Assembly: GCA_022578965.1 (NCBI GenBank) | Contig: MU400510.1 | Span: 676,807-740,806 of the forward strand | DNA: 64,000 nucleotides | DNA from: Xylaria sp. FL1777 | Taxonomy: Eukaryota; Ascomycota; Sordariomycetes; Xylariales; Xylariaceae | Direction of reading: 5' to 3' | Part shown: positions 1 through 11,700 of the stretch, piece after piece | Layout of the letters: every line of letters begins with the position of its first letter | How positions within the stretch are numbered: the first letter of the stretch is position 1 | Position numbers and translations under genes: made by a program | Notes under the pieces: model-generated | What the model was told of the DNA's origin: nothing | What the model saw: the letters and a program-made list of their open reading frames with translations, nothing else | Databases searched by the model: none

Positions 1-1517
1 TGCCAGTCTTTTCTGGCCCACGTTCTCATCGCGACTAGGTGCGATGCCAATAGCAGGATTCTCGCGAGGCTCTGGCGGCACCGGCGCTGTCTTGTGCCGG
101 GTGTCGGGGTCTGAAGTTGTTTTGCATTTTGAGGAATGAAAAAGCCTGCGCTGTGCCACTGGAGTAGAGTTTGCTGATGCTGCCTTTAGGATGGCTCGTA
201 TACTCTGCCCGCAGCGTTGGGTGACGGTCTTCAATAGGGGTTGCGACATGCTGGACCTTTCCGAGCTTTAATGGTTGAGACCTTGAAACTAATCTGTCAG
301 AGAGAGTTAAAAGATAAGACACATGCATGAGAGTAAGTAGTTGTCATTGATCGATTACGCAACCTTGGGTGATTGATTCTGCGCCCGAAGAATTGTGTTA
401 CTCTTATATATATCGAGAAGTTATGAATTAGCTAGGATGAAATGTTTATTTATGAAGATAAACTCCAGCGAGCCGAAGAGAAGAAATCATGGTATTTAAT
501 TAGTATTGATGTCAAACCTATGATTCTACGCGTAATAAGGATGCCGAAGGACTTTGCTACCATTTAGCTCACGCGACTTATGATTCTTATCCGGAGAAGA
601 CCCCGGAGCATGCCCCCTAGCCAACAACGAAAAGGGGTCTCTTAACATTGGCGGATAGCAGCTTCGCTGATTTTGATGCTCGTGGTCAGCAGGCAAAGAT
701 CGTCGGTCCAAATTACGTGGGTGGAGTTGGTTCCTAATAGTGATGATGTCAAGATGAAATCATACGGTACAGATAAAGCACACCGGATTATAAATTTGGC
801 TAATCACGATGTATATTGCACGTGGAGATGCACGTGTATTATTACGCAAAGATTCTTTTTCCCCTGTTGAAACCAAAATATCGGATCTGACGGCGAACCC
901 CTGACTAACGTCCGGACCCGCCAACCGTGTTTCCTCCGGGAACTGCTCCGGGCTTCTGCTCCGGTGGCCGGTGCAGAATTATAGAGACTGTCGACGACTG
1001 GAACGATGAAGATGACGATACTGATAATATCTCTGCTCTAGGTCCTCTATTTTACTAGATATAGCTCGTTAGCATCAGAATCTGATACTTGTAAGCAGAC
1101 TTAACGTGCCTGTAGACTTCATTGACGATGGGTGTTGTGTTTACTTGACGCGGGATACAAGACGGCGCACCGACGTCAACGAGAAACTTATTTTCGAGTA
1201 TCAGCTCCGCGAAAGCTATCTAATAAGGCTTGCATACACCCTAGGAGACATAGAGAAGGAATTATTCTACGCTCGAAGTCCGTCTCCATATGAACCCATC
1301 GTACTTCTACATGCGATATTGAGAGTCCGTGCAGTACATAACGATACGAAAATGCAAAAAAAAAAAAGGTCACTTCATGAAGCCGCAAACTAGTCTCTAG
1401 AAAGCAACCAACCGCCGACAGATTCATTTGAGATTCCCGTCCAGCCCCCAGACTAACTCAGTACATCCATCTCCTAGTGCGACCCAAGCAGCACTGCGCC
1501 ATTGCTTAAGGTAGGAA
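1..1517. other. Balanced-composition region without a recognised gene
   Basis: Base composition is that of normal fungal DNA, with TpC and GpA common and no RIP signature. Short open frames exist, for example about 97 codons on the minus strand at 35-328 and about 95 codons on the plus strand at 1,106-1,393. None has a recognisable domain, a signal peptide or clear intron signals. One could be an exon of a gene entering from the left edge, but I see nothing that decides it. Confidence 0.5.
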
Positions 1518-2264
1518 TTATTTCGTCGCAGTCACAACACCCTTACCCTTACCCTCACCCTCACCCTCCTCCTCCTTCGCACTCGCCCCACGCACCAGCA
1601 GCAGCCGCTTCTCATGCACCATCCTCGTGCCCTCCCCACAGAACTGCACCGCCTTCCTTATAAGCCTCCCCTCATCCACAAGCTCGAAGAACCACGAGTA
1701 CTCAAGCGCCATCTCCTCACCGTCGACGAAGCCGATGACATGCACGGAGCGGGCCACAGACCGCTGCACGCCCTCGTCGATCGTGAGATCCAGTATTACC
1801 GTGTTGCGGATGCCGCAGACCTTGGGGTCCGTCGCCTTCCACTCCTCCCCCGCTACTTCCGCCGCCGCCGCTGCCGCCGCTTCCGCTTCCGCTTCCGCTT
1901 CATCGTCGTCGTCTACGACGAGGGTTGGGGGGAGAGAGATGGTGGAGGAGTAGGAGGACGGCGGTAGCGATGTGAGCGTTGCGCGCGGCACGATGAGGCA
2001 TGCGCAGGTGGGCGTTAGCTTCGTCGCGCTGAATTTCGGGTTGTGCAGCACGTGGTCCCCGCCGTAGAATGACCGGATGAACTCCCGTGTGGTTTTCTCC
2101 ATTGCCACGCGGAGGTTGGGGTTGGGTCTCGCCCGAATTCGGGCGGGTGAGTTGCAGAGGTCCGTCATGGTTAACGTGGGACGTATACGTAAGTTGAAGT
2201 TGATATGAAGAGGCGTATGTATAATTTGGGGAAGTGAGCAGGCGTAGACTGGAGGATTAGACAA
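1518..2264 (-). CDS. NTF2-like (SnoaL-like) fungal protein, hypothetical
   Basis: A 248-residue open frame without introns. Residues about 55-230 look like the small alpha+beta NTF2-like fold common in fungal genomes: an N-terminal helix with TTREFIRSFYGG, a segment after HVLHNPKFSATKL, and a C-terminal strand-rich part with YSWFFELVDEGRLIRKAVQF, the position where family members carry 'FFELDEEGKV' type sequence. The family covers ligand-binding proteins and small enzymes, so no substrate can be given. An acidic and alanine-rich low-complexity insert (DDDD, then EAEAEA, then eight A) lies at about 118-136, and the C-terminus is a GEGEGKGKG run; both come from microsatellites. I give the longest frame. 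Met33 (2,168) and Met55 (2,102) are plausible true starts, and Met55 lies just before the conserved part. There is no signal peptide, so it is probably cytosolic. Confidence 0.6.
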   Translation of the reverse strand: MSNPPVYACSLPQIIHTPLHINFNLRIRPTLTMTDLCNSPARIRARPNPNLRVAMEKTTREFIRSFYGGDHVLHNPKFSATKLTPTCACLIVPRATLTSLPPSSYSSTISLPPTLVVDDDDEAEAEAEAAAAAAAEVAGEEWKATDPKVCGIRNTVILDLTIDEGVQRSVARSVHVIGFVDGEEMALEYSWFFELVDEGRLIRKAVQFCGEGTRMVHEKRLLLVRGASAKEEEGEGEGKGKGVVTATK

Positions 2265-2767
2265 CCGTGAATTGAAATATAAACTGAAGGGATGTAAGGG
2301 AGTAGTTGTTTATTTATTTATCAACACGGGCGTGCTACATAAGGGATAATGGCATCGCGAAGCACTTTGTTTGCGAGGGTATTCCTTATCCAATCGCTAT
2401 GCTTCGTTCCAAGTGATGTTCGGGGGGGAAATCTGTTGTGCCCGCCCGCCCGGTGTACAGTAAACAAAGAAACGATGATCCTATACTTACCCTCTAGATC
2501 TCTAGATAGTTGATACCGTAATTTCCACTCAGACCGGAAGATAGCCCTGCACCGGCCCAGCGGGTTCTGCAAGTGATTGAGGTACAACAGTCACATACTT
2601 TGCAGGTATCACACGGGTTCTTCGGCTAACTGCCATTGGAACACGAAGCACTCGCTACACTGTCGCCGCTTTACGCAAGGACTTCACAGTTTGGCAACGA
2701 TGGAGAATAGATGGGGAATGGTAGGTTAAAAAAATGCTTTCGGGTATCAGTTCTACGCTCATTCTCG
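2265..2767. other. Intergenic spacer
   Basis: Lies upstream of the NTF2-like gene and downstream of the GH5 gene, both on the minus strand. It must hold the 3' end of the GH5 transcript and the promoter of the NTF2-like gene. No motif stands out, and the open frames seen here are chance frames. Confidence 0.5.
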
Positions 2768-4514
2768 CTATACAAGTGAAACAACAGCCATAAGCACACA
2801 TCCCCATAGACTGAGTGCTCCCACCGCAACCGACCCAGCGCCAGCCGCCGGCGTGGAAGAAGTAGATACAGGGGCCGCCGGCGTGGTCGCTGTGGCCAAG
2901 GGCGTGTTGGACTCCGCCGTAATTAAGTTCCCGAACCCGGAGCGTGGGGGCGGTGTCCCGGTGGCGATTGCTAGTGTCGTCAAAGTGCTCTCGGGTAATA
3001 CATCTGTGAGAATCAGTACGTCTGATGTGTTGATCGCCGAGTTGGATGCCGTGCTGTTGCCCTTGTGTGGAACGTTGGACATCACTGCACCGAGCGACGC
3101 GGTTAATAATGTGGTGGGTGTCGTCAGCAAGGTAGGCGTCAGCACGAAGACCGTGGAGGAAGCTGTGGTTGTTGTGATTCCTGATTTCGTTACAGTTGGG
3201 CTCGATATTATGGCTGAGGTACGTGTGGGCATGGTGCTGTTGTTGCTGTGTGCATTCCAGGGTGCGAGGACACATTGTTTCATGAGCGTGTTGTCGACGA
3301 GACGGCCATTTTGATTCGATGGTGTTAGACTTAGGACGTAAGTTGTGCTGAAGCTGCCGGCGCCCCAGGCAACTAGGCCCGTGAATACGTCCGAATTGGT
3401 GTTGATGAATGAGTTCTGGGCACAGAATGCTGTCATACACTGCATTTCATGTCAGTTGCGAGATGACCCTTCCACTCTTCCCCATGGATCGGTTAGCACT
3501 GGACTTACGGAAGCGTCACTCGAAGCCCCAGTTTCACTGATGAAACCCTTCCGTCCCTTGCTCCGCAGGTACTGCGCAACGGTAGTGAAGGCGTCTACAT
3601 TGTTAGTGGTACACGCAGCATGGGTACCAGAATTATCTTCATCTAGATACTTGTGAATATCTAGAAGGAGGTTATCTGTACTTCCATCCGGGTTCGTGAT
3701 GGCAAGAAGTGCATCTGCACTCCCACTTGAGACCAGCGTCGCGGCGCTGTCAAAGTTGGTACCGGAGAGTAAAATCATCTGGGACGTGGCTCCCGCCTCG
3801 CGTATGGCCGTGACAGCATTTTGAGAGGTCTGCGCCCAGATTCCTATGTCAAGATCGTGGGGTTCGTTCATGAGCTCAAAGACGATTTTGTCGTTTGTGG
3901 CGTATTTTCCTGCTAACTGGCCCCAGAAGCTGGCGAATTGCTTGTCTGTTGGTCCACCTTGCCCTATGATCTGTCCATTCCATCGCGCAAAGTTGTGGAT
4001 GTCTATCATGCAATAGGCTCCGGTCTCGAGACATGATTGCACTAATTGGTTATACTTCGAAAGGTTCGAGGTATCGAGGTCGCTGCCTAGTTGGTTGTTC
4101 ACAAGGAACTGCCATGATGTTGCTATTCAACCGATCAGCTCCCGGTTCCCATACCGAAATGAGTCCTAGTTCGTACGTATTCTCAATATATTAATCCCGT
4201 CATCCTTCACAAAATGGTTCATTTGAGTCGGTCCATCGCTGAGAGGTAATTGTGCAGACTCGGGAGGACAGGTCCCCTGAACATGGCTCAGCAAAATGAT
4301 TCAATGGTATTAGTCTATGGCGATAATCTTACATCGATCTGACACCCAAAATCGCCCCCTGCTATAGCCACTCCCTATTTTTCGAACGGCTTGATTAGCA
4401 AACCGCAGCATTCGGCTTTTGTCATATGAGCAGTGGGACACAACGTACCAGAAACTGAACCTTGGCAAAAGCTGCCGGTAGAAGGGCAATGGAAAAAAAG
4501 GTCGTAAATAACAT
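2768..4514 (-). CDS. GH5 endo-beta-1,4-glucanase (cellulase), secreted, probably GPI-anchored
   Basis: Five exons on the minus strand: 4,514-4,449, 4,374-4,333, 4,276-4,177, 4,122-3,509 and 3,439-2,768. The four introns are 74, 56, 54 and 69 bp, all GT...AG (donors GTACGT, GTAAGA, GTACGA, GTAAGT), giving 497 residues. Residues 1-17 (MLFTTFFSIALLPAAFA) are a signal peptide. KVQFLGVAIAGGDFGCQID opens the catalytic domain as in fungal GH5 subfamily 5. Glu156 in MNEPHD is the expected acid/base and Glu266 in ISETG the nucleophile; DIHNFARWNG and the IGQGGPT loop are also family motifs. The catalytic part ends near residue 337 (KQCVLAPW). A Ser/Thr-rich tail of about 130 residues and a hydrophobic C-terminus (LSLWGCVLMAVVSLV) follow, suggesting a GPI anchor to membrane or wall. 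Known role: internal cleavage of cellulose and beta-glucans. The start is fixed by the signal peptide. The exon joins are inferred but agree with family conservation at every junction. Confidence 0.9.
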
Positions 4515-5170
4515 GATCAACACGATAACGACAGGAGAAAGAAACGGGTATATACAAGAACTGAACGACAACGACAACGACGACAAATGCGACAAGCGCG
4601 GAAATGAATGAAAAACAAAAAAAAAAAGGAGAAAAGAGGTGACTCAAGCAAAAAAAAAAATAAGGGTGATTGTTTGACGCGAGAGACGTCGTGAACGACT
4701 TCGTAACACTACACCAGAGCCATCACCCGCATCTAAGTATCCCACGGTAGAGCCGGATGCTATTATACATTATACCACTTAAGTCATCCACAACACACAC
4801 TAACTAAGCACACTATGGCTCACCTGGGTGGTTAGGTTAGCCATACCTACCGAGTATGGAGTGGTCGCTCGGGTAGTCGCTCCACGGCGGCTGCGGATCA
4901 GGAAGGTTGCATACATGTAGGTAGGCACTTACTGCGTATTGCGTACACTAGGAACAGGTTGCATCCTGGCTCTGTGGCACCGGCGCATGTGAGACGATGT
5001 GAAATGTTCCGACGAGTCCAGGCCCTCATTGGCCGGCCACCATCCCAATTCGTACAGGCATCAAACAAGTCGTGTCTCAGGTTGAGAGCACCAACCCGGT
5101 GGCGACGAACACAGCCAGGTTATACCGAACACGCTAGAGTCTTGATTTGCCATTTTGGGAAAAGTCTTAG
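4515..5170 (-). promoter_or_regulatory. Upstream region of the GH5 gene with a candidate XlnR/Xyr1 site
   Basis: This is the 5' flank of the endoglucanase, read leftward. On the minus strand a GGCTAA hexamer lies at 4,837-4,842, about 320 bases before the start codon. GGCTAA is the known binding site of the ascomycete cellulase/xylanase activator XlnR (Xyr1). A TATATA stretch lies at about 4,547-4,552, near the start. One hexamer can occur by chance, so regulation by XlnR is only an inference. No gene is visible in the segment. Confidence 0.3.
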
Positions 5171-5212
5171 CTCTTAAGACATATCTCGGAAGTAGTTTAA
5201 GTTAAGACATGC

Positions 5213-5400
5213 ATGCTAATAAAACAAATATGCAAATAAAACAGATATGCAAATAAAACATGCAAATAAAACATAAACTTAAAAACATATAAACTTAAAA
5301 ACATATAAACCTAAAAATATATAAACCTAAAAATATATAAACTTAAAAATATATAAACATAAAAAACATATAAATGCAAAAAAAAAAAACATATATATAT
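5213..5400. repeat. Minisatellites at the edge of the AT-rich compartment
   Basis: Two short tandem arrays lie back to back. The first has about four copies of a 13-17 bp unit (TATGCAAATAAAACA); the second has about six copies of a 15-16 bp unit (AAACTTAAAAACATAT). Composition changes here within about 50 bases, from balanced DNA ending near 5,170 to DNA that is almost only A and T. Confidence 0.75.
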
Positions 5401-6779
5401 AAGCAAATATAATAAATAAAGTTTTATATAGTACATTTATTTAAAACTATTATATGCTTACTAATAAAACAAACTAATAGCTAAAATAAATAATAAGCTT
5501 TTAACTTTAATAATATATATATAAGTTTTTAATATTTTTAGTTTAATTTTTAGTTTAACTTTTAGCTTTTTATGCTTTAATTATTAGTACTAAAATTATA
5601 GCTATATTTTTAGTAAATATTTTAATATATTTATTATATATTATAACAGTTATTATTTTAATATATATTATTTAGCTTTAAAGCAAAACTTATAATATAA
5701 AACTTTTGTTTAGTTGCTTTAATATAAAAGTTTTAAATAATATATTTTATTGCTTTAGTTATAATAATTTTTTAAAGTTATTATAATATTAAACATATAA
5801 CTTAAAGCACTATAAAATTTTTACTATAAAAAATCTTGCTATATATTAAGCATTAATAATTAGCTTTTATAGCATATATGCTAAAAATAATAGCATAATA
5901 TACTAAAGTAGCTATTATAATAAAATAAAACTATAAAGTTTATATATATTAAGCAATTATAAAGTTAATAAAGCTATAATATATTAAAAGCAAAAATATA
6001 AACTAAAACAAAACTATAATAAAAATAAAGATGTTTAAAAAACTAAAGTAATAAAAATAAAAGCTTGCAAGCGTTAAACAATTATAAAATTAATAAAATA
6101 TATATAGCATATAAAAAGCTAAAATATAAACTAAAGTAAAACTATTTTAAAAACAACATTAATTAAAATAAAAAATAAAAAATAAAAGTAAAAAAAATAA
6201 AAGTAGTAGTAATAAAAGCAATAAATAGTTTATATATTAGCTTTATTAGCTATAGCTAGTTTTATAACTAGCTATTAGCTATAAAGCATATATAATTACT
6301 TTAGCTATTATATTTAGCCGGAAAAATCATGTTTTTATATTTTTTATTTTTAGTACAAAAAACTATAATATTAGCCCTTATAAGATTTCTAAAAGTTAAT
6401 ACTACGCATTAATAAGCTAGCAATAAATAATAAAAACTAATAGTATTTTTAAAAATAAAAAACAAACTAGTAAATTTAGCATTAAAATTAATATTATTTA
6501 TTAAGTAAGTAGTTATATATATAAACAAGCTTAAGCTATTTTTTTAAAAGCTTTTAATGCGCTAATATTACTATTAGCACTTATTAGTTACTTTAAACTT
6601 GTTTTTTAAAAAGCTTTAATAAAATAAATATATAATTGTTAAAACAAATAAATTGTTTCTTTGTTTTTATTTATTTACTATAAACAATATTTAACTATAA
6701 ATAGCTACTAGATTTACTAAATTAAAATCATTTAATTTTAGTTAGCTTTATATATATTAAGCTTTAATAAGCTAATTAA
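5401..6779. other. AT-rich decayed DNA, nothing identifiable
   Basis: Strongly AT-rich, with remaining G and C mostly as GpC, ApC and GpT. No open frame, no LTR and no tandem structure that I can follow. Probably old repeat sequence mutated beyond recognition. Confidence 0.5.
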
Positions 6780-7440
6780 TTAGTTATTTACGCTAAAAAC
6801 CCATTATTAACTAGTATTTATAATATATAAATGCTTATAATTAACTATTAAACTTTATTATTTTAGCACTTTTAGTGCTTAATTTATAGCTTATATAATT
6901 AACTAATAAATGCTTACATAATTAACTAATAAACATTTAAACTTAATTATTTTAGTACTTTTATGCAATAATATGCTTTATATAATTAATTAATAAATAT
7001 TTATGCTATTAATTAATAATGCTTTTATATGTTTTAGCACTTTTAGTATAGCTTATATAATTAACTAATAAATGCTTACATTATTAACTAATAATATATG
7101 CCACTTTTTAAATGCTTTTATATATTTTAGCATTTTTAATATAGCTTATATAATTAACTAATAAATACTTATATAATTAATTAATAAATGCTTATAGCTT
7201 ATATAATTAACATTAAACTTAGTTATTTTAGCATTTTTTAGTGCTTAGTTTATAGTTTTTATAATTAATTAATAAATGCTTATATACTTAATTAACTAAT
7301 AAATGCCTTTATACTTAATTAATTATTAAACTAGCTAAATATATTATTAAACTTAAATATTTTAGCTATATAATTAACTAGTAAATAAACAGTTATTAAA
7401 ACTTTTTATTTTTTAATAAGTAATGCTTATAAAGTTTTGC
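6780..7440. repeat. Dispersed minisatellite, left copy (inverted relative to 59,190-60,680)
   Basis: Irregular repeats of TAATTAACTAATAAATGCTT alternate with TTTTAGCACTTTTAGTGCTT, the second being a short hairpin. The same motifs occur in reverse complement between about 59,190 and 60,680. It forms the outer part of the left inverted arm described for 58,380-60,923. Confidence 0.65.
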
Positions 7441-7977
7441 CTTGCTTTTAAATAATAGCTAATAATATATTATTAATTGCTTATAATGTGTTTTTTTTTA
7501 AATTATGCTTAAAACCTTTTATGCAAAATTTATTAAACTTATTTATAAAGGGATTAATTAGTTAGTTTACAGTTTTAGCATATGCTAAGTTAAATTAAGA
7601 CTTTTTATAATTAATTAATAAATGCTCGCGTTATTGCTTGTTTACTAAGTGCATTAAACTTCGTTATTTTAGCACTTTTATTTTAGTAATCTTAGAAGTT
7701 TATAGCACTATTAACTAGTAAATGCGCAGCTATTAAAACCTTTTATATTTTTTATGATATATTATTGCCCTTTAAATTATAACTTCTTATAAAACGTATT
7801 TATAAATAAATTATATAAACATTTACTTAAATATTTTTAAAAGCTTAATCTTTTAGTATACTTAATCCCTTAGTGTATACTTAAAGTAAACTTAGTTATT
7901 TTAGCACTCTTTATAATTAACCAATAAATGTTTATGCTATTATTTTAGTAGTTATTATAGCTTATTAACTAAGTTAC
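7441..7977. other. AT-rich flank of chromovirus B (part of left inverted arm)
   Basis: No coding trace. The part near 7,660-7,900 resembles 25,619-26,000, so the host sequence around the insertion is itself repeated. The last five bases (GTTAC, 7,973-7,977) are the left target-site copy of element B. Confidence 0.5.
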
Positions 7978-8105
7978 TATAACGGACCTATTATATATTA
8001 ATATAACAGGTTTGCCCTTAGGGTCTTGATTTGCAAGTAATAATAAGATCCTTAACGGTGGTTCGTTAAGGAGGTTTTTAGGGTACTCCCACCACTGTGC
8101 ATCAA
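7978..8105 (-). repeat. Chromovirus B left (3') LTR, first part
   Basis: 128 bp from TATAACGG (from an original TGTAAC) to ATCAA, where element A is inserted. It continues at 15,838. This piece is clearly less mutated than the right LTR of B and keeps many G and C (for example CCCACCACTGTGC). Confidence 0.85.
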
Positions 8106-8622
8106 TGTAACAGACCTGTTATACACTAATATAACGGGTTCGCCCTTAAGGTCTTAATTTATAGATAACAATAGAATCCTTAATAATAGTTCGTTAAGGA
8201 GGTTTTCAGGGTACTTTTACTACTATGCATTAATAAAAGTTTTAAAAAATTAAAAGTAATAAATATATTAGTGCTTAGCAGTTATAAAAAATTAATAACT
8301 AAAAAGCTAAAAATTAAATAAATAATTAAATATAAAAAGTATATAATTATATAAATAAAAAAAACAATAGTAATAATTTATAAATGTTGTTTTTTTTAAT
8401 AGATTTAACGCTATATTATTTTAAGTTTAAAGCTTAATAAACTTAACGCTTAAATTTGTTAAATTTAAAGCTTAATAAACTTAACGCTTAAGTTTATTAA
8501 ATTTATGCATTAAACCTTTATAGTAATTTAAATATATATTTTTTTAATAAATAAAACTTTTTTTATACATATTCTTTTTATATTTAGCTTTTTAACTAGC
8601 TTAGTTAGCTTATTTTATAATA
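8106..8622 (-). repeat. Chromovirus A left (3') LTR
   Basis: 517 bp, subfamily 1. It shares its first part with the 494-bp LTRs but then has its own sequence, including a direct repeat of about 40 bp (TTAACGCTTAAGTTTATTAA type) that forms inverted pairs. It ends ...TTTTATAATA, from an original TAACA. Confidence 0.88.
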
Positions 8623-8839
8623 TTATTTTTTTTTTTTATAATTGTTGTTTTAATAATTCTATATTTCCTTTTTTGTAAGTTTTTTTTTTTATTTTTTGTT
8701 TTTTGTTCTTTATGCTTATTATATTTAATAAAGTTTTTAAAAAACTTTACTTATTACGTTTTAAACAAAAAGCTTAATAAAACTTTGCTTTGCTTTTTTT
8801 TATTAAATTAAAATTAATTAAAATAGCTTTATATTTTTG

Positions 8840-9225
8840 CTATAATTATTATAGCACAAAATGTTTAATATTAAAATTTAACTTTAATCGATATATTAAA
8901 TATGTTATAGCTAAACAAATAAATTATAACGCTAGAAGTTTATTTTTAAAGCAAATATAATAGCTTACTTTTTAGCATAAAAAGCTAAAAAATAAATTAA
9001 ACTTGCTAATAAAAAAGCATAAAAAAATAAGTGCAAAAATCTGTTGTTTTAAGCAACAAAAAAAACTATAACAAAAAAAAATAGCTACTATTATAGCTTA
9101 TAGTTTAAATAGTTTAAAAAAGCTTAAGCAAATTAAAGTAAAAAAGCGCTATATAGTTAAAAAATAAAAATAGCATATTAAAGCAGTACAGCTATTATTA
9201 GTTGTTTTTTTAAAGTTTAATTAAA
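8840..9225 (+). pseudogene. Decayed accessory frame of chromovirus A, antisense to gag-pol
   Basis: The plus strand shows a lysine-rich reading frame interrupted only by TAA and TAG, with recognisable stretches such as KFIFKANIIAYFLA and ANKKA.KNKCKNLLF. It lies between the 3' LTR and the chromodomain end of pol, and converges with pol. The same frame is found in copy D (about 61,680-62,050). Copies B and C have a different frame in this place. Function unknown; it may be a Gag-like or coiled-coil accessory protein. Confidence 0.45.
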
Positions 9226-9279
9226 ACGTATTAAACGCTTTATTTAAAGTTAATCTTTTTTTTTTAGCTTTAGCTAGTT

Positions 9280-9440
9280 AAAGTATTAATAGTAAAACTA
9301 GTTTATAATTATTTTAGCAGTTTTTAAATATTTTTTAAGTTTTTAAATATTATTAGCGTATAAGTATTTTTTTTATTTAATAAAATATTTAATGTTATTA
9401 TTGTTTTAATAAAAATCTAATATATTTTTAACTTTATAAA
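9280..9440 (-). pseudogene. Chromodomain at the C-terminus of the integrase, chromovirus A (decayed)
   Basis: Read on the minus strand, the frame gives KVKNILDF...NNNNIKYF, then a K.KKY...NN...LKNLK-like stretch and a final IINF. This follows the chromodomain pattern EVEEILD...LVKWKGY...TWEP..NL, after allowing W codons turned to stop and E/D turned to K/N. In chromoviruses this module follows the integrase and targets insertion to modified histones. The same segment occurs in B (about 16,895-17,035), C (about 27,190-27,330) and D (about 62,130-62,270). Confidence 0.75.
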
Positions 9441-11469
9441 TGTTTTAATTTGTTTTTATTTTTAGTTATATTTTAATAAGTGTTTTAATAAGTGTTAGTT
9501 TTAGTAAAAAAATGTAAAAAATAAAGTAAATTTATATGTTTTTTAGTAATAATAGTTTATAGTTAGTAAGTAAAATAACTTTTTTAATTTTAAAAAAGCT
9601 AAGTTTTTTAAATTTTAATTTATTGCTTAGTTATTTTGTTTTAATTTAAAAAATATTAATGTTTACGTTTTATTTTTATTATAGTAAATAAACCTTGTTT
9701 TTTTTTTAAAAAATTAGTTTTTTAGTTTATTTTTTATTATAATATATTAACATTTATTGTTATAAAAACTAAAAACATAGTTATAATTTAGCTTATAGCG
9801 TTTTAATTTTTGTTATAATAGTTTTTGCTTAAAGTATTATAATTAAAATAGCAAATGCTTTTATTAATGTTTTTTTTTGTTTTTTAATAGTTGCTTGCTA
9901 TTTATAAATAACTTTATGTAAAAATATGTTTATATTTTTGTTTATTAATATATTATATAAAATTTATGCTATTAATAATAGTTTTATTTAATTGTTTTAT
10001 TAATAGTTAATATAACTTTATAAATATTGTTTTAATATTTAGTTTAGTTTTTTTGTTTGTTTATTTGTTTATAAGTAATAAGCAATTAAAAACTTTAGTT
10101 TAATATTAATAAGTTTAAAAAAACTAGTTTTAAATTTAAAAGTAAATAATTTATTTTAGTTTAAAACAATTTTTTTTAGTAGCTTATGCTTATTTAAATA
10201 TTAATATATAAAAGCGTATATAAGTTGTTTAACTATTGCATTTTTTTTAAACAGTAAAAAATAAGTATATTTAATAAGTTTATTAATAATAACTTATATT
10301 TTATTATATTATACTTTTATAACTAAATTAATTAATAAAAATAGTGCTATAATAAAATTTTAAGCAATAATATATTATATTTATTTAAATATTTATATAA
10401 GTTATAATAGTTTATAAAGCTTATATTAAGCTACTTTAGCTTTATTATAAATATTGCACTTTTTTATAATAAATTTAACTATGTTTTATAGTTTTAAAAA
10501 ATTATACTTTTTTTATAATTGTTTAACTGTTTTTATTGCTTTTTAGTATTTATATAATAAATATTCATAAAACTTTTTAATAAACTTGTTTTGTAAAAAT
10601 TTTAGTAAATAAACTTTATGTTTATATATTAGCTTATTATTTTTTAATTTTTTATATTTTTATAGTTATGCTAACTTTTCTAAGTTATAAGCTTATTATA
10701 ATTATATATTTATAAAGTTTTTAAATATAATTTTAACTTTTAAGCTTTTATTTCTTTAAAAATATAATACTTAAATGTTTTTTTTTAGAACTTTAAATCT
10801 TTTTTAATTTTATTAGCTTAATATGTTTGCTTAAATGTTTTTTTTTTTTTTAATGTAGCATATCTTAAAATTAAATTTAAAAAAAAAAACTATTTAATTT
10901 TTATGTTGTTTAATAATCTTTTGCGTAGTTATAAATTTTGTTAAGTTTTAATAATTTAAATAAATTTTAATTAGTTTTATAGTTTTTATAAAAAACAGTT
11001 TTTATTTTTTAAGTGCTATAATAATTATAAATAGTTTTTTGTTATATATAAAGTATTATAATGCTATATTTTATAATGCTTTAAAATAATAAGCTATTAA
11101 GTGCTATTTTTTGTTATTTTTTAGTTGTTTTAAAACTTTTATAATTATATTATTTAAAGCATTTATTTTTAGTTTTTTTTTTTTTATAAATTAAGTAGTT
11201 TAACTATAAAATTAAAAATAACTTTTAGCTTTAGTTTTTTAAAAGCTTTTTAAGCTTCCTTTAAAATTAAAAAAAATTTTTTTTTGTATTTTTTTTTTAT
11301 ATACTTTATAAAGTAAAATGCTATTTTTTTAAAGTTTTAAATTAACATTTAAACATAGTTTAAAAATCTTAATGCTTATTATATATTTATAATAATAGCT
11401 AAGTTAAGTATTTTTTAGTTTTATATTATATTAATTTTTAATTATTAAATTTATATTTGTTTTAAAGTA

Positions 11470-11700
11470 ATTATAAATTTTAAAAAGTTAATCTTTTATA
11501 TATGCTATATATACTTTTTTATGTTAAGTTATAATTTTGCTTGTTTAAATGTTTTTAATACTTAAGTTATATGTTTTTTATATTTTTTTAGTGTTTTAAA
11601 GTAAATTAAAATATTATTTAAGTAAATAAATATAAACTTATTTAAAAACTTTTATAAAATCGTTATTATTATATATTAAAAGCTAGCTAATATGTTTTAT
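11470..11700 (-). pseudogene. Reverse transcriptase of chromovirus A (decayed, YLDD box)
   Basis: On the minus strand the codons at 11,624-11,601 read YLNNILIY, the expected YLDDILIY with both Asp turned to Asn by G-to-A change. Upstream is KFLNKFIFI; downstream come KHIT.VLKTFKQAKLQLNIKK and then a NFLKFIIT segment, matching the gypsy order AYLDDILIYS...HI.HV..VL..L..A.L.L...KC.F....V.FLG. Stop codons are TAA or TAG only. The same box lies at 19,216-19,193 in B and 27,414-27,391 in C. Confidence 0.85.

Noticed and set aside
1106..1393. Plus-strand 95-codon frame as a gene
   Set aside because: No domain, no splice signals around it, and an A-run near the end; not enough to support a coding call.
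1614..1967. Two plus-strand frames of 108-117 codons opposite the NTF2-like gene
   Set aside because: Antisense to the gene, rich in R/S or P as expected for shadows of the GC-rich low-complexity part.
2655..3440. 261-codon minus-strand frame overlapping the last GH5 exon
   Set aside because: Out of frame with the catalytic domain; the exon joined through the 3,440-3,508 intron continues the GH5 fold (CMTAFC, GLVAWGAGSF) and ends in a GPI-type tail.
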